From: Anopheles merus
Taxonomy: Eukaryota; Arthropoda; Insecta; Diptera; Culicidae
Length of the DNA stretch: 64,000 nt
Assembly (NCBI RefSeq): GCF_017562075.2
Contig: NC_054082.1
Location: 43,919,797-43,983,796 of the forward strand
Direction of reading: 5' to 3'
The number at the start of each line of letters is the position of its first letter. Positions within the stretch are counted from its first letter, which is position 1. The translations under genes and the position numbers were made by a program. Of the stretch, positions 46,566 to 60,200 are shown in pieces. The notes beneath the pieces are model-generated. The model had not been told where the DNA came from, did no database searches, and saw only the letters and a program-made list of their open reading frames with translations.

Positions 46566-49500
46566 AACTTTAAATTATTCTTCAAGATCATTTATAAACG
46601 TACATTACTAATTTAGGAAAAATGTTAATAAGAGAGCTGTCGCTAGTTAAAAAAATTGGAAAAACTTTTTTTGTAGAGTCTTTGATACTATTGGACTTTG
46701 ATACAATAGTATGCATTATTTTTCCTCCAGATAAATATTTATAATTTTTTTTTATGTTCTTGCATTCTTCTTGTCCGTTGAAGAATAAACTTTTCAATGC
46801 CATAAAATATGCAGGTATTCCTCCATATATTAACTATTAACGCGGACTAGAAACAATCGCGTATCTCTAATATTCGTGCATATCAAATTACGAAGTTTTC
46901 AGCGAAAATTTTTTGTTAACCAAAAGGGAAATTATTTTCTATTTGAAAATTGATGTGTCAAGTCAATACAATTTGTTCAAAGAACTGTCAAATTTAAAAT
47001 ATCGCATGTAACGAAATCGCATACATGAAGTAGGTTCAGCTGTTGAAAAATCTACAGCTTTTATCATTTTATTAACGCCATTTGTCCATTAGTACAGCGC
47101 CTACCACAATTATATGGACAGTAGTTTTTCGCGATTTGCGGAAATCCGAAAGAGATCGATAAAAACAGTGAATGTATGAGTTGTGCCTAATACTATTTCA
47201 CATCTTCGTATTTTTTTTTTTTCAAATTTTGTAAAACATTTTTACACGGCTTATTACGAAAAAACAAATTTATGGTCGTATTATAACTATAAAGACACTT
47301 CGAAAAACAGGTACACCGATCTTTAGTTGGATTGCACATTCTGATTGGGAATAAAACCAACACAAAGCCACGAGAGAGTCTCAAATGAACATTTTGAGAA
47401 ACAGGAACAGAAAATGAATCGGTATGTTTCATTATGATTTTCATACTGGAACGCATACGCATACTGGAACAATCCTGGGAATACATAACCTTTTGTGTGC
47501 ACTTTTGGGTAAGTACACTCAACCGAAACTCTCTTGCGTAGCTTTGCATCCGGGCCATTTTAACCATTTTCAAAAAGTGACAAATCGTCAACAAATTACA
47601 CGCTCGAGCAAAGCGAAACAAGACATTTGCCTCGTGCAGCACCGTTACAGCCCTGTTTCCTTTCCCCATAAGTGTGAATCAATTGGGATGCATTTGTAGC
47701 GCAATTATGAACGCACCACTTCTATCAATCCTACCCCCAATCATCCCAATAGTAGGTAGTCGCCGTCATCACATGTCGACCCGGGTTGGCGCCTCGCGCT
47801 GCGCATTCACATTCACTTAACCAGCGCCTGATAAATGGAACGTTGCACACCCCTTGTGCGCAATTGCGGTCGACAATAAATAGCGTGTTTACTCTGCAAT
47901 CCATCCACTCCTTAGGCACGCATGCAAGCACACACACACGACAAAGCAACGAAGCAACCCGACTCATAAGTCACCCCCTCTCCACATTGCGTGTGGGTGG
48001 TCAGCGCACCGGAGACAAATGCAACAGAGGCCACAGAATAGATTGTCAGGGCCCCGCAGCGAATGTGATTTCACTTTCGGCAAATGGGCCCGGCGAACAA
48101 GAGTTCGATTCTCCCGTTGGTTGATGGTTGATTACAAACACCCGTATGAGGCGGAGAAAGGGTGCGAGAAGGCTGGCAGACGGGTGGTATTGCATGCGGC
48201 CGCCACACATCGAACCAATCAGCGGACACCTTCGATGAAATGATTCAGTGGTATGCAAATAATGCTCGACCACCGGACCCGTGCACCGAAGTCGTGGCTA
48301 ATTATTATTAATTCAGTGACAATTATTTAGATCACTGCCAATGGAAATAGAAAGTACGTGTGTATCAACGATCATTTTTCTTCCTGCCCTTCAACTCGCG
48401 CTCACACGCTGGTTCCATTTTCCCCTGGGTGGAACTATTTGCATGTTAGACATTTTTTTTTTGCTTTTTTTTAGTTTGTTGTTTTGCGGCTTTCTGTCTC
48501 TTGCTTCCTCCCTTGTTGCTTCATTTATTTATTTACTTACTTTATCGAAATGCTTTGCCTCTGCCGAGAGCAGGCAGCGTACCTTCATCAAACAAACATA
48601 GGATATTCTTCATTGATCTTTCTTAGGGCGATTGGCAAATGCTCCTAGAAAGTTGCGCTAAAACTTTTGCACTGTCCTCATGGTTGGGACAACCGAAGGA
48701 AGTGGTTTCCCCACATGCTTGCTGATTGCCACCCTCCGTAGCTTTCCACCGGCAGCACAGCCGGCCTACATCCGTCACACGGTGCGCGACACTGCAGCAT
48801 GCAAATGCAAAAGCACGAGCACCTCGTTGGCCACGATGCATGTCACTAGGGAGGTCGCATAAGCGTGTACGTACCAAATGATTGAATTATGATTTTATTG
48901 GCATGAGTGGATCGCACTGTTTCGAGCGAGAATGGGGGTTATATATTTTGTTAGCATTTTATTCTCCTGCCATCGCATTCCTTGGGGACTTGGCGTACCA
49001 AAGCGAGCGTTTTGATTCCGTTATTGACAGTCCGGTGGTACCACATAAACTCAGGTCACATTCTGCACTCATACACTCTGCCATGGACCGATAGATGCAG
49101 CTCTTTGCTCCCAGCGGAGCATAATGGCAGCAGTACAGGGCCGGATCTACATTGCCAACGAACGAAAACCCATAAATTACATACTCCGCCGCGCAATAGG
49201 AACGCGTTCAGATTGCGAGGATCGCCTTTTCGAACGGCAATGTTGCGAGCGCATTTCTTGTGGGATACAAGAATAAAACATCAAATCAACCTGACGCAGA
49301 TCGGCGCATCAGGTTGTGTGCATGGTTGCACAAGTGTGTTGTACAAGGTATTCGTGCTGTACTATGAAATAAGGCATACCAAATCGGTTTAAACTATTGT
49401 GAGGAAATTTAGGGTTTTTTTTTTCTTAAGTGATACAGACAAATTTAACGTTCTTAGAAACAAATCGTATATATTTTTAACCATCAGCGGCTAGAATTAC

Positions 49501-52500
49501 CACCTTTTGTTTACTGAACTGTGGCAAAACCGAATCAGTCCTCAAACTCCTATTAATTTATGCTCATCTTGGCCACTAATCTCATCCACACACCGTTTGC
49601 CGTCGTACACCACACATCCTAACCGCATTTCGTCAGCTCTATGTGTTTTTTTTAGTTTCCTCCCTTCCAAACGGCTCTCGTAGTGTTAGAAATCGAAGGA
49701 AATAAATTTTCCTCAAGTCCTCGCTGCACCGAGATGCGAGTCGCATCGCCGTGATGTGCTCCGTAGCACTTCGACCGAAGAGGTACACTCCGCTTTTGGC
49801 TGCCATTTATCGTGCAGTGTGAGACCGTGGCGAAGAACGAACCGCGGGAGAAAACTGCAGCCCTTGGTAAGCCCGTTCGCCATGGCCGCATGGCATGGTA
49901 AAACTTATCGAGTGATGATGTCAGTGCACTCTTTCCTATCCCCGGACTTTCCTGTTCTTTACGGCTCCCGGTTCCTAGAGTTGTTTTTTTACTCATCACA
50001 ACACAACGGGCGCGAACGAGCGAGCGCGAACGAAAACAGTATGTTTTCTCAATGTGTAGTAAAATTTATTTTTCACTTTCTTCCGTAATTATTTTCCATT
50101 TATTTTATCTTAATAGAGCTATTAATTTTATGGACAGATAAGCAGCACTGCCAACGCTCCGGTCCTACCAGTCACTCAGCTCGCAGTGTAATGCAAGCTG
50201 CGGCTCATGCAACGCATCGGGGATTGTCCATTTCTTCGTTTCTGTTTCTGTGTGTAAGAAAGTGTGTGTGTTTTTATTTTGTTCATTTTTGCACACATCA
50301 GCTATCCAGAGTGCAATCGGTAAGAGAGAAGCCAATTTCGCCAAGTGCTGCTTCTGCTGCTTCAGTGTGCAGACACAAACACGGATCGAAAGGTATAAGG
50401 GTAAGAGGCGAACCGGAAAACAACGAGATCGAACGGAGCGGAAAAATCGGTACATTTTTATTTTCGATGCTTGTACTGTGGGTTTCGAGAAGCGGGTGAT
50501 GTTGGTATAGAAAGATCTGTAGCGACAACGTGCCCTGAAAATGAATGTCAAGAGATCAAATCAGGAGATTTTTTTCCCCAGGCTTGTTGCATTTTGGTGC
50601 GGAATTGCCCTAGCGTTATTGTTATTGGATTTAAAATAGCATTTTAGAGTGTAATAACAAAGCAAAACTAAATATTTTTTATGGTTCTTGGCTATATCCA
50701 AGATTTGATAAATATTAAATAAAGTACCGTTATCTAAATTATTAACAAAGTGATTCCTTCCATAGTTGCATATTATTCAACAACATGTAATGCTATAATA
50801 TAACATAAACATAAAACATTTCATTTAACCTAATAAAAACCCAAGAACAAGCCACTTACAAGTCTCCGTCTGTATTAAGTGGAAAGACCTACCCATACCT
50901 CACCATTACAGAGCTGTCCTGATTACTCCCTCTTATCAACCGCCTAATAAAATCGCCTCCAACTACTGTCAGCTAGCAGTAAAATCTACATCAAGCGTAA
51001 TCCCTGAAGTTGATTCTAATTGAATGTGTCAATCTTAACCGGCAGACCTCCTCCAACCAGGTAATTCAAGGCTTGCGGCTGTGTCGTGTACTTGCGGTTT
51101 GGGTTTATTTTGTCTTTCTAGGCATGGCCATTCCTTCATCCTTCTCGAGCGCCTCCTTAACCCACAGCCCCAGCTGAAGTCAATCCTCTCTAGCGCTACA
51201 GTGAACGGGGGCCTTCTGATTCGCCACTTGTTTCGCGACGTTACGGATGCAGTTGTAAATCATCGCACGACGAGACATGACGCCACAGAAGAATACTCCC
51301 TCAGGCTGCAATCGGTGATGTGTGTCGGGTAATGTTTCTTCTATTTATTTCTATTTATTGCGGATCATAAAAGATTTGCTCTCGCACGGGAACGTGTAAA
51401 ACATCATGATGTGATTGGATTGAGTGTGAAATTTTACACATTAAGAGCTTAAGCTTTCCGGACGAGATTGGCCGGCCGACGCAGGATGAAGGCTTCCCAG
51501 ATAGCGGAGCTTATTTTTGTCCCTAGGCGGACACGCAGTCACAAAACATGCGCACAGCATTACGGCAAAGATAAGATACCTCAGTACGCTTGATTGATTC
51601 ACAATGGCACACAGTTAATGAAAAATGTTCCATCCCGCTAAGGAATGCCACCACCGTCACCATTTATTGTGCAGCCCAGCCGAGTAGCTCAAAAAGCCAA
51701 TAAGATATGTCACGATAAGCTTACAACGGGATGCCACGACAGGGGTGCCGCGAGGTTTGCTAAGACCGTAGTATCAAACGTACTCATTTATCTTAGAAGT
51801 TTACCACAATAGTAGTGCAATTCTGGTTCTATTCTGGTTGTCACTACAACAGCACATTGCTCTCCGATTGCTAACGCATCTTAGTCGATGCGTTTTTTTT
51901 TGCGGTCGATGTACACCTCAGTACTCTTCTCTCCCCGAACGTCTCAAGCTTACCTTCTGTAACCTCAAAACTCAATACGTTTTATCCGATGCAAATACCC
52001 AGATTTATGTCTTGTTACGGGGATTTTGTTACATATAAGTAAAGCACTCCACTTTTACACGCGTGTATCTCGCCCGAGGTTTCCTCCGTTTATTCTTCTT
52101 TTATTTGGATGACGAACAAGCCACATGAAAATAATACCTTTTGTCAGGGTCATTGCTGAGCATGCCCGCAAAATACTCTACCTACCCTATCCATTCGTGC
52201 GCCCATGTTCCAAAATAGGACTGAAAAAGGTTTATTTCAAATTAAAATTACATTCTTTTCCGCGCTCTCCCTTGCGGTCACCCCATCTAAGGCAGGTGGA
52301 TTGCATTAATGTAGAGTTTTTTTTTTACTTTCATTTTTTCGTAGAGAGTAGAATGCATACTGTCTCCATCCGATTCGTAATGCACATTTGTGTCACTATT
52401 AATTTCATTGTCGCTCCTACTCTTTTTTTCCATTTCAACCAACTCGTACCAAAACAGATATGGACGGTAGTGATTTAACGTCGTTAAAGAAACATCATTT

Positions 52501-55500
52501 AAGGTGATAAGTGTGGTGTACACTGTGCTTAATACACCTTTTTACAGCTCTGTTCAGCGAAGCATAAACGTTTTACAGATCTCTAATAAAATGTAGCTGG
52601 AGTGTGAAATGAATAAATCAATATTACTTTTCTTTGCGTAACGTATTTTATATCACAATTGTTCTCGAAAGTTGTCACATCGCTGTACAATAAACAAGAA
52701 TATATTATAATCCTATTATATCCTATTATAATGAGTCAGACATAGTCACTATAGTAAGTTGAAGCAAATTCGTTTTGCAAGCAATCTTTGTAAGATGTAA
52801 GTTTGTAAGATGTCACATGAGCTTTGGATTCTGAATCACTACAATTCCTTTGAAATGACCATGGATGTACCAGCGGGACGGGAGAGATGTACGGTACTTG
52901 TATCACATCACTTTACTTTTACGTAATACTTTGCCACAAAACAAGCAAAACCACTTGCCGGTCAGAAAAGGAAAGGCAACCAATGTACGCGCGCAACAGA
53001 TGTCAAGCAACGCGGTGTCATCGGGAAGCAAGTAATGCGAGAGATAGTTTTGCTCAGTGTTTCGCTGAATTTCATTATGCTCAAAAACTGGAAAATACTA
53101 GCTGTACGTTTGAATAATTTGTTCCATTTTTATTATAGAATCTACAAAACATTGCAATACAAAATTTACTCAACCCATTTATTTGCAAAGAAAATCTTAA
53201 TGACAGGCATCACAGTGAGTAGCAAACACATTCGCACTGTGCTCTTAATTCCTCTGGATGGTAACAGCAAACGGGCCAACACGATTGCAGGGATATGATG
53301 GTGTGTTCATGAGGAAGTCCGTAACTGTAACTTTGGGCATCGATGGGCTTTGAGGCATGCTGTCAGTACGCTGGAACCGACCCGTTTCTCCCAACTGAAC
53401 CATCGTAGCCATCGAAAAACGAACGGCACCGCATGATCATCGTGCAAAGGAGGATGCACTGAAATTCAGCCAGTGCATGGCTCCACCACCACCCGGTACA
53501 AGTGTCATTCGGTCGCCGTCACTTATTTCCCTTCGCTGCAAGCGCAACAAGAACAGCGTTCGTAACCGAACGAATGTACTCCGGCTCACCATCATCATGT
53601 CGTTTCATGTCGGTTTTTTTCCTCTCTTAGTGCTCACCTCCCTTTAGCATCTCTCGCCCCCTGCCCTGAAGGTGCTTGGCAGATTGAGCGGTTTGTAGCT
53701 GAAAGCCATTTTGCACTAATTAAAACATTTTAGTACTTTTGCTGATTTATTTCAGCCCCGCTTCGGGTTTCGCCGGCAAGGGCGGAAACCGGAGGTAGAC
53801 AGTAAAAACGTCGTCCTCCGCCACGAGGACGCACGATGATTAAACACTATCGATGTTACCGTTAGCGAATGGCCATGGTTGCGCCCCGTCCGAGATCGTA
53901 AATTCATAACGAAATGAATATTACTCGACGGCTCGTTTTGCATTTTACCATTTCGGGTTCGTTCGACGCCCGTGCCGCATCGCATCGTCCTTCGGCACCT
54001 TATTTTGCGTGCACTGGTGCAATGGTGCGTTGCGTTCGAGGCAAACCTTAAGGTTTCATGCCACCGATATCTTATTTGGGTCGGTGTTATTACTCAACGA
54101 TACATTCAGCCTCTTGCTTCCATCCAATCTAGTGAGTGTGTTAGATAAGCGTTGATTAAATATATTCAAAAATGGTAGAGCTGGGAGAGCATTCCCCTCT
54201 AAGTGTCACGAGACTTTAAAGATACGCCTCAAGGTATGTCAGTATTAAATGACTACAAAAAAAACATAATCAAAATTACAAGTCAATCAAATGCTCATTT
54301 GCGTTAAAATACACCGAACGTGCGCAGACCGATACACATCACGCATTCTTCAAGAAACGCACCAGCAAAAACACGCCGGCAGGAATGTAACAAATAGTAG
54401 CAGTATCGTATTTCTGACGTACCAGCAAAAAAAGCGGACAGTTTGCTGGCAGCAAACGGTCAGCATAAATCAATCCCAGCACCCAGCGTGCCTAGTGATT
54501 GCGATGCCTCTGTGCCCTGTGTCTTTGTGTGTGTGCCCAGGAAGAGGCTAAGAAGATCGCGGCTAAAGTTGCTGCTGTTTATTTCTCGCAACCACCACCA
54601 GCTGTGCTGGGTGAATGCACCCGTTTGCTTTATTTGCATACATGCTTCTTGTGTGATTGCTTATGCTCTCGAGCTACATGTTGTTAAGAAGTTGAAAAAA
54701 TAAAGCTCTGTTTTGCTCATGTGGCTCACGGTATTAGATTTTGGCGATTAATCGTGTGGCACATTTTCTTTCGAGATTGTTATCCGTGAACGATTAAACA
54801 TGGATGAGGAAGGTTACACAACACATACACATACACAACTAAGTACAGAGTTCAACGCGTAAGAATGGGACCGCATTACACTTATTAGGTTCCAGAAATG
54901 GCAATCTTTTCTTACACGAAATGCATACACGATAAAGTGGAAAACTATAAAACTCCTTTTACTTTTACCCTTCAGACTATTAATGTAACCTTAGCAGCTG
55001 TTGTCATTATGAGGATACATTTTTTTCTATACCATTCGATCATGCTTCGAATTAAACCTACATTACCCTTTTGACAACGTCTGGCTCCATACCGTGCTCT
55101 ATATCAAGCCGCTGGAACACTTTCTTTAGCATGACCTATTAGAACGATCATTGAAAGGGACGGCGGATGGCATTTACTGTTCCGCACTAATAACACAGGC
55201 ATGCTGCCGTACGGAATTCAGTCGAACCCTGTGACCAATCGGTTGATCACAAATTCGACCACCAAACCAGCAGCACTCAACCCGGCTGCTATATGCGGCG
55301 TACAGGAACAGAGCGATCATGAACTTCCAGCACACCGACTACCAAATCGCCGTTGCGAATTGAATTGGTCTCGCGAATCTTTGCCAACACGCGTCATTGT
55401 CCGGATGGAGCACCTTCCCGAGCAGGCCAGTTCATTTGCTGGAGCCCGGGCGGGTTCCCGGCACCTCGGGCGGGGGCCCTCCCGTAACCCCCGTCAAACG

Positions 55501-55505
55501 TGCGG
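46566..55505. other. Gene-poor stretch, no gene recognised
   Basis: It contains A/T-rich blocks (46570-47260, 50560-50850, 52500-52860) and GC-richer segments. A TAAT-rich segment (48300-48330, TAATTATTATTAATTC) resembles homeodomain-site clusters, but this is only an impression. No exon, tRNA or intact transposon was recognised. Confidence 0.4.
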
Positions 55506-55658
55506 TCAATCAAGCTGTACACACGCGAAACACGCCTGCAGGTCGCACAGGTTCGCCATGCACTTCCCGCGGGCGTGTTTGCGCGTCTTGATGCACCTTA
55601 GATCACCGAGGATTAGGCACACGGCGCACAACAATAACGCCCGCAAGATATTGCAAAC
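55506..55658 (-). CDS. Candidate exon of a cysteine-rich secreted peptide (uncertain)
   Basis: In this frame the minus strand reads a hydrophobic stretch ILRALLLCAVCLILG, then a basic linker CIKTRKHARGK and a cysteine-spaced end CMANLCDLQACFACVQLD before TGA at 55506. Codons in the last third (AAG TGC ATG GCG AAC CTG TGC GAC CTG CAG) are strongly of the mosquito coding type. There is no nearby in-frame ATG; the frame stays open upstream to about 56171, so a 5' exon would be needed. The region is GC-rich and other frames, including the plus strand, are also open. It does not match any peptide family I know. Confidence 0.3.
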   Translation of the reverse strand, partial: VCNILRALLLCAVCLILGDLRCIKTRKHARGKCMANLCDLQACFACVQLD

Positions 55659-55664
55659 CCGCCG

Positions 55665-57205
55665 CCGCCGGTCGAAAGGGCGGAGAGTGTTTAATCGGAT
55701 TGGTACCCAGTTGGTGCTGCCAAGGCGGTTGCGGTTTATGCTTGTGCAGCTTCGGCGGTTCTGAGCTGCGGAATGACTAGAGTACCCTCGACCCCAAACG
55801 ATACCTCCGGTGTAATATTGGCCAGAGAAGGAAGAAAGCAAATTGCCTCGTTCGCTCCTTTTTGCTCTCTCTCTCTCTCCCCATCTCTTAATGTCACACG
55901 GTATCCTCCGGGTTTCGCGGGATGGGGGCCAGATCCTGCACGCGGACCGTTCTTCCCTTTTCACTCTAATTGGCAAGGAAAGAAGATTAGAGGAAATTGC
56001 TTTTGACACGCCATCGAAAACAGCAGATGAAACCAAATCGTTTAGCCGGACACATCTCTTGGAATGCGAGTGTGATGTTGAAGAAGTGTTTCGCTTGTTT
56101 TGCTTGTTTTTCTTATGCGGATCGAAGGGAGTTGTTCTTTTTTGGAAAAGGTGATAAAACGGCTTCCACACTCACAACCACATCAGCCACGCGGGGTGTG
56201 CGCGCGCCCCAAGTTTGCGTATTTTTGTTATGTTTTGCAACACGGGCAAAATTATTCGCGTATTTTTAGCATACCGCACTCAAATCTCGCACATAATCAT
56301 GCTTCTTTGGGCGCTTTTTGTTTTTCGTTTTCCTCCACCAGGCCCCAGCCGGATATATGCTTTGTTGTGCGGTGTACATTGAGACAAAACCGTGTATTTT
56401 GCATACCATTTTCCCGTTGTAGCAAACGTGCTACCCGGTGTTACTAGAGAATGGAATGAAGCAAACTGCTTTGATCTTTCATCACCTGGTATCACGTGTT
56501 GTTCGTTTTCTGCCCCGTTTTCATCTATAAATACCATAATTTATTCGACTCTGCGTACCGCCAGATTGTGAAAGCATGTTTTTTTCTGCTTCTTCTTAAA
56601 ACTCCCCACAGCATCGGGTTACTTTTCCCTGACAGAATGGTCCGCTTTTCTGCACTTCGTAATGCATTAAATTAACCAGCCAAAGCGCTATCCACTGCAC
56701 TCACGATCCTTGCATTTGTTGACGGTTGGGTTAAGGGGGTACAAAGCTCATTGGCGATACGCGGTGCAAATGTCACGAACACAATGCCATTCCATGGCGG
56801 GGACGCGTTCTGCACGGTAGTTAATTATGACTCTTGTTGTGGCCATTTTCGGTAGCGAACACCAAAAACCCCTGTTCGTGCCAGTGCCTTCATTTCGTGT
56901 GTAGGGCTGTTTTCCGCATCCTCGAATATGTATGAGTACAGAATGCACAAATCGAGAGTGAATTCACCGGCCTCAGGAACACGATATGTGCGTTTGTGCC
57001 GCTATGTGTCTCTGGTTTGAGAAACAACATCTCCAACAGCTTTTGACATCATCGAGTCTGAAGAACAGCCCGTGCAATGGGGTATGGGAGGCCTTGAAGA
57101 CTAATGTCCCGCTCATTGCCCTACAATTGCATCGAAGGAGACATTCCGGCGCGTACACAAGCAGGGAAGCGTCCCGCTTTCTTCACGCTGCTCTGTTTCT
57201 AGTGG
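55665..57205. other. Intergenic stretch, no gene recognised
   Basis: A short (CT)n run near 55866-55885 and several random open frames on both strands. Nothing else seen. Confidence 0.4.
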
Positions 57206-57208
57206 CCA

Positions 57209-57209
<1 letters not shown>

Positions 57210-57284
<75 letters not shown>
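57210..57284. repeat. (GT)n microsatellite, about 75 bp
   Basis: Nearly perfect TG dinucleotide repeat, interrupted once by GGTG near 57248. His-Thr and Cys-Val open frames across it are artefacts of the repeat. Confidence 0.97.
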
Positions 57285-57286
<2 letters not shown>

Positions 57287-57299
57287 GTGTGAGTGTATG

Positions 57300-60200
57300 C
57301 GTGTTTTCGGTATCTGACGACAAATAAAGCAACCGGATACCAGACCCAAAATAGTCGCCAGTCGTTACGTCGACTCGAGTCCCACACCATGCCCTCCTGA
57401 ATGCCGTACCTGTCAGGTCCACGGCGAGACGTTCATCGCAACCATGCGATCGCATGCGTTGAGCGGTGTTGGCGTTGAAGAGCTTTGGTTAGAGCAAGAT
57501 TTGCCGTGCTCTGAATTAGCATAAAGATATGTCAACTGGCCGACATTACAGACTCCATATTTGGGATCGATTGGTTCGCGATCGGGCGTTCGGGACGTTT
57601 CGTCATGACAACAACGCTTCTCTATAACGCCACATATTTTGGGAGGCGCCAGCCAACAACCCGACGAGGTCGCTTCCGGCTCCAAAAATATGCTCCAAGT
57701 CAAGGTCTTGCAGCATTCTTGCATACCAACCGTAACACGCACCAGCGAGAACTGGCAAATGCCATTTTACACACAAGATTCAAGAGATTCGCCCATCCGA
57801 AAAGGGGCGACTGTTTAGCACACTATTTGTCACCGCCCCAGGCTGCAAAGTCGCCACCTGAGCACACTGCGTGGCTGCGTCATGTGCAAAAGGGTCTCCC
57901 GTTGGGTGGTTTAGAAAAACGGTCTACCGCGCTTCTAAAAATATACAATCTGCGTGTTTTATTTAGCACTCAAAATTATTCCTCCAAGCCTCTGTGCCGC
58001 CTCGTGCTGCCCACGAGCGAATGCAGAAAACATGCTCTAAATTAACCTCTTAAATAAAGTGTGTTAGACGATGTGACGATGTACCACAGCATCCCACCCG
58101 ACGGAGCATATTGCATCCGAAGCACGATGACCTGCTCTGCCTGCTCGGTCGAAATTCCTCCACGGGGCGTGGAGACGTGCTTCATTCCATCTCACCAATA
58201 TGGTGTGGATCAGTATGGCAACTTCACTTCGCCGGGCGCGAGTGAGTCGTGCGCGCACTCATTTGCCTGCCAGCCGACGGACAGCTCACATCCGGAGCCG
58301 TATCTCCGAAGCCGACGCAACAAGGCGGAGGGGCGGCACGGGTGACGCGTTTTGGGCCGCGCGCTTGCGTGAGCAATTATCATTTTCATCGCCATCAACC
58401 CATTTGCTGCCGTTCCATTCGGACGGGTGTCATAAAAAAAACACCAAGCTGATCGTCAAATGGGACGCAACGATGTCTTAATGACCGAAATGGTTCTCTG
58501 CCCTTCCCTTTGCGTACCACGGCGCGGTATGTTCCCACCTTTTGCCCACCGAAATGTTTCTACCACCACTTGATCAACCGGTAGGACAGATGGACAACTG
58601 CGGCCGCTTTTACCACTGCCTGCCTGCCTCCACCCGTATACGAATAAGACGGGCGATGCGATGCCCGTTCCTGGCCTGAGCTGACTGTGGAGCATGCAAA
58701 TCAGGAAGCAACCGAGGACGAAACCAGAGGGTAACGGCGACCAGGGCGCCAGAATCTGCCGCGACTGTTCAACGCAGTGATTCGAGAGCTCTTCTTACTA
58801 GCAGGTTGTCCTCATAAATCATTCGCGTGTTCATCGGTGCTGTCAGATTTGAACATAACTTACACCCCGGTTTTCAGGTCGCGCTCGCGCTGGAACGGGC
58901 AGGAACCGCAGCAGCAGCCACTGACCGCGTTCGGTGGCCGGCGGAATGTAGCCATAAAGTCACCACCTTGCCATGGGCAGCATGCAGCCCAGCAGCTTAT
59001 TAGCCCCCCGCCGGGTCGGCATCCAAAACCAGCGCTCCAGTGCGTCCAGTCCGGGGCCGTTAATTCAATTGCGACGCTCATTCATCAATCAAACGGTCAC
59101 CGGCGGTGAACCGTCGCACAAAGTATAGGTCCCGGTGCCCGAACGGGAATAGAACGAAATACACACAGGCACACACTCGGGCTATCCAGCTTGCAGTGAA
59201 GGGAAGTGCGGCTCGCCACCGTATCCACTCTATTTCGCACACACCCGCGCCCGCCCATTGGAGGAATTTGTGGATTGAGGGAACGAAATTCTTGCCCCAA
59301 ATGTATTGCACTCCGCGCGCCATGTTCTACAATTTATTACACGCTGCACCCTGCCCAAAACCGGACCTGTGCCCGACGCCGTACAGCAGGGTCAGCTAGA
59401 GCACGCGTAGGGCCTGCATCTGAGTCATCATCGGCTGGGACAAATTTCATAAATATTTGGTAGATCTTTTAACCCTTTCCTACCCACAACTCAATCGCTG
59501 GTTACACTCTCAACCGCAAATATGGCAGGGATGTGGAAAGGAATTAACGCATGGTCAAGTTATGATCTTCAACATCAACAACCTCATCATCATCATCAAC
59601 ACGAAAAAAAACAAACACATAGTTTTTGGACGCGGGAGACAGAAAGCACGTGCAGATGAGACAACATGCAAAAGAAAAACAAAAACCAACACACTGCGAG
59701 AGAGAATTGATTAAGCGCACGGTTCAGAAAACAGTTCCCTTACGGGTGATTAATAACCAAACGCGCGGGTATTGAAGGCATCTGGAACGTAATGCTGCTC
59801 GAGAGGCTGAAGAAGAGAAAAAAACAACGCGAACTCTCCCGCATGCCTGATCGTTGAGATCGGTTCGATATGTTGTGATTTGCCGTGTCATTAAAATATT
59901 CTTATCGCTTCGAAGCGTTTTTTTTGGTTTCAACGCGCTGGGTGTCGTTAGCGGTGTGATGCGGCGAATTGAAACAGGACACGCCTGGTCATCGACACGA
60001 ACCGATAGTGATGATACTGATCGAGCGCAATAAATCATAAACATCAGTTCGATTAACCTACACAGCCGAATGGTAGTTGTGTTGCTGACCGATTACTGCA
60101 TCGGACGTCGAATAGAACATGCTCTAAACACGCATGAGCTTTTGTACTGGGAAAGATCGATTTCTTCTCCACGTCGTTCAGCGCCTAATAAAGGGCAACT

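Noticed and set aside
48100..48125. AGTTCGATTCTCCC looks like a tRNA T-arm
   Set aside because: No A box at tRNA spacing and no acceptor or anticodon stem could be drawn.
55086..55100. TCCATACCGTGCTCT resembles the 3' part of miR-276
   Set aside because: The seed end differs and no complementary 5p arm or hairpin lies on either side within about 80 bases.
55201..55764. 187-codon plus-strand frame
   Set aside because: It overlaps the better codon-biased minus frame in a GC-rich stretch where several frames are open. Composition is His/Arg-rich without domains.
57183..57455. His-Thr and Cys-Val rich frames
   Set aside because: These are direct translations of the (GT)n microsatellite.
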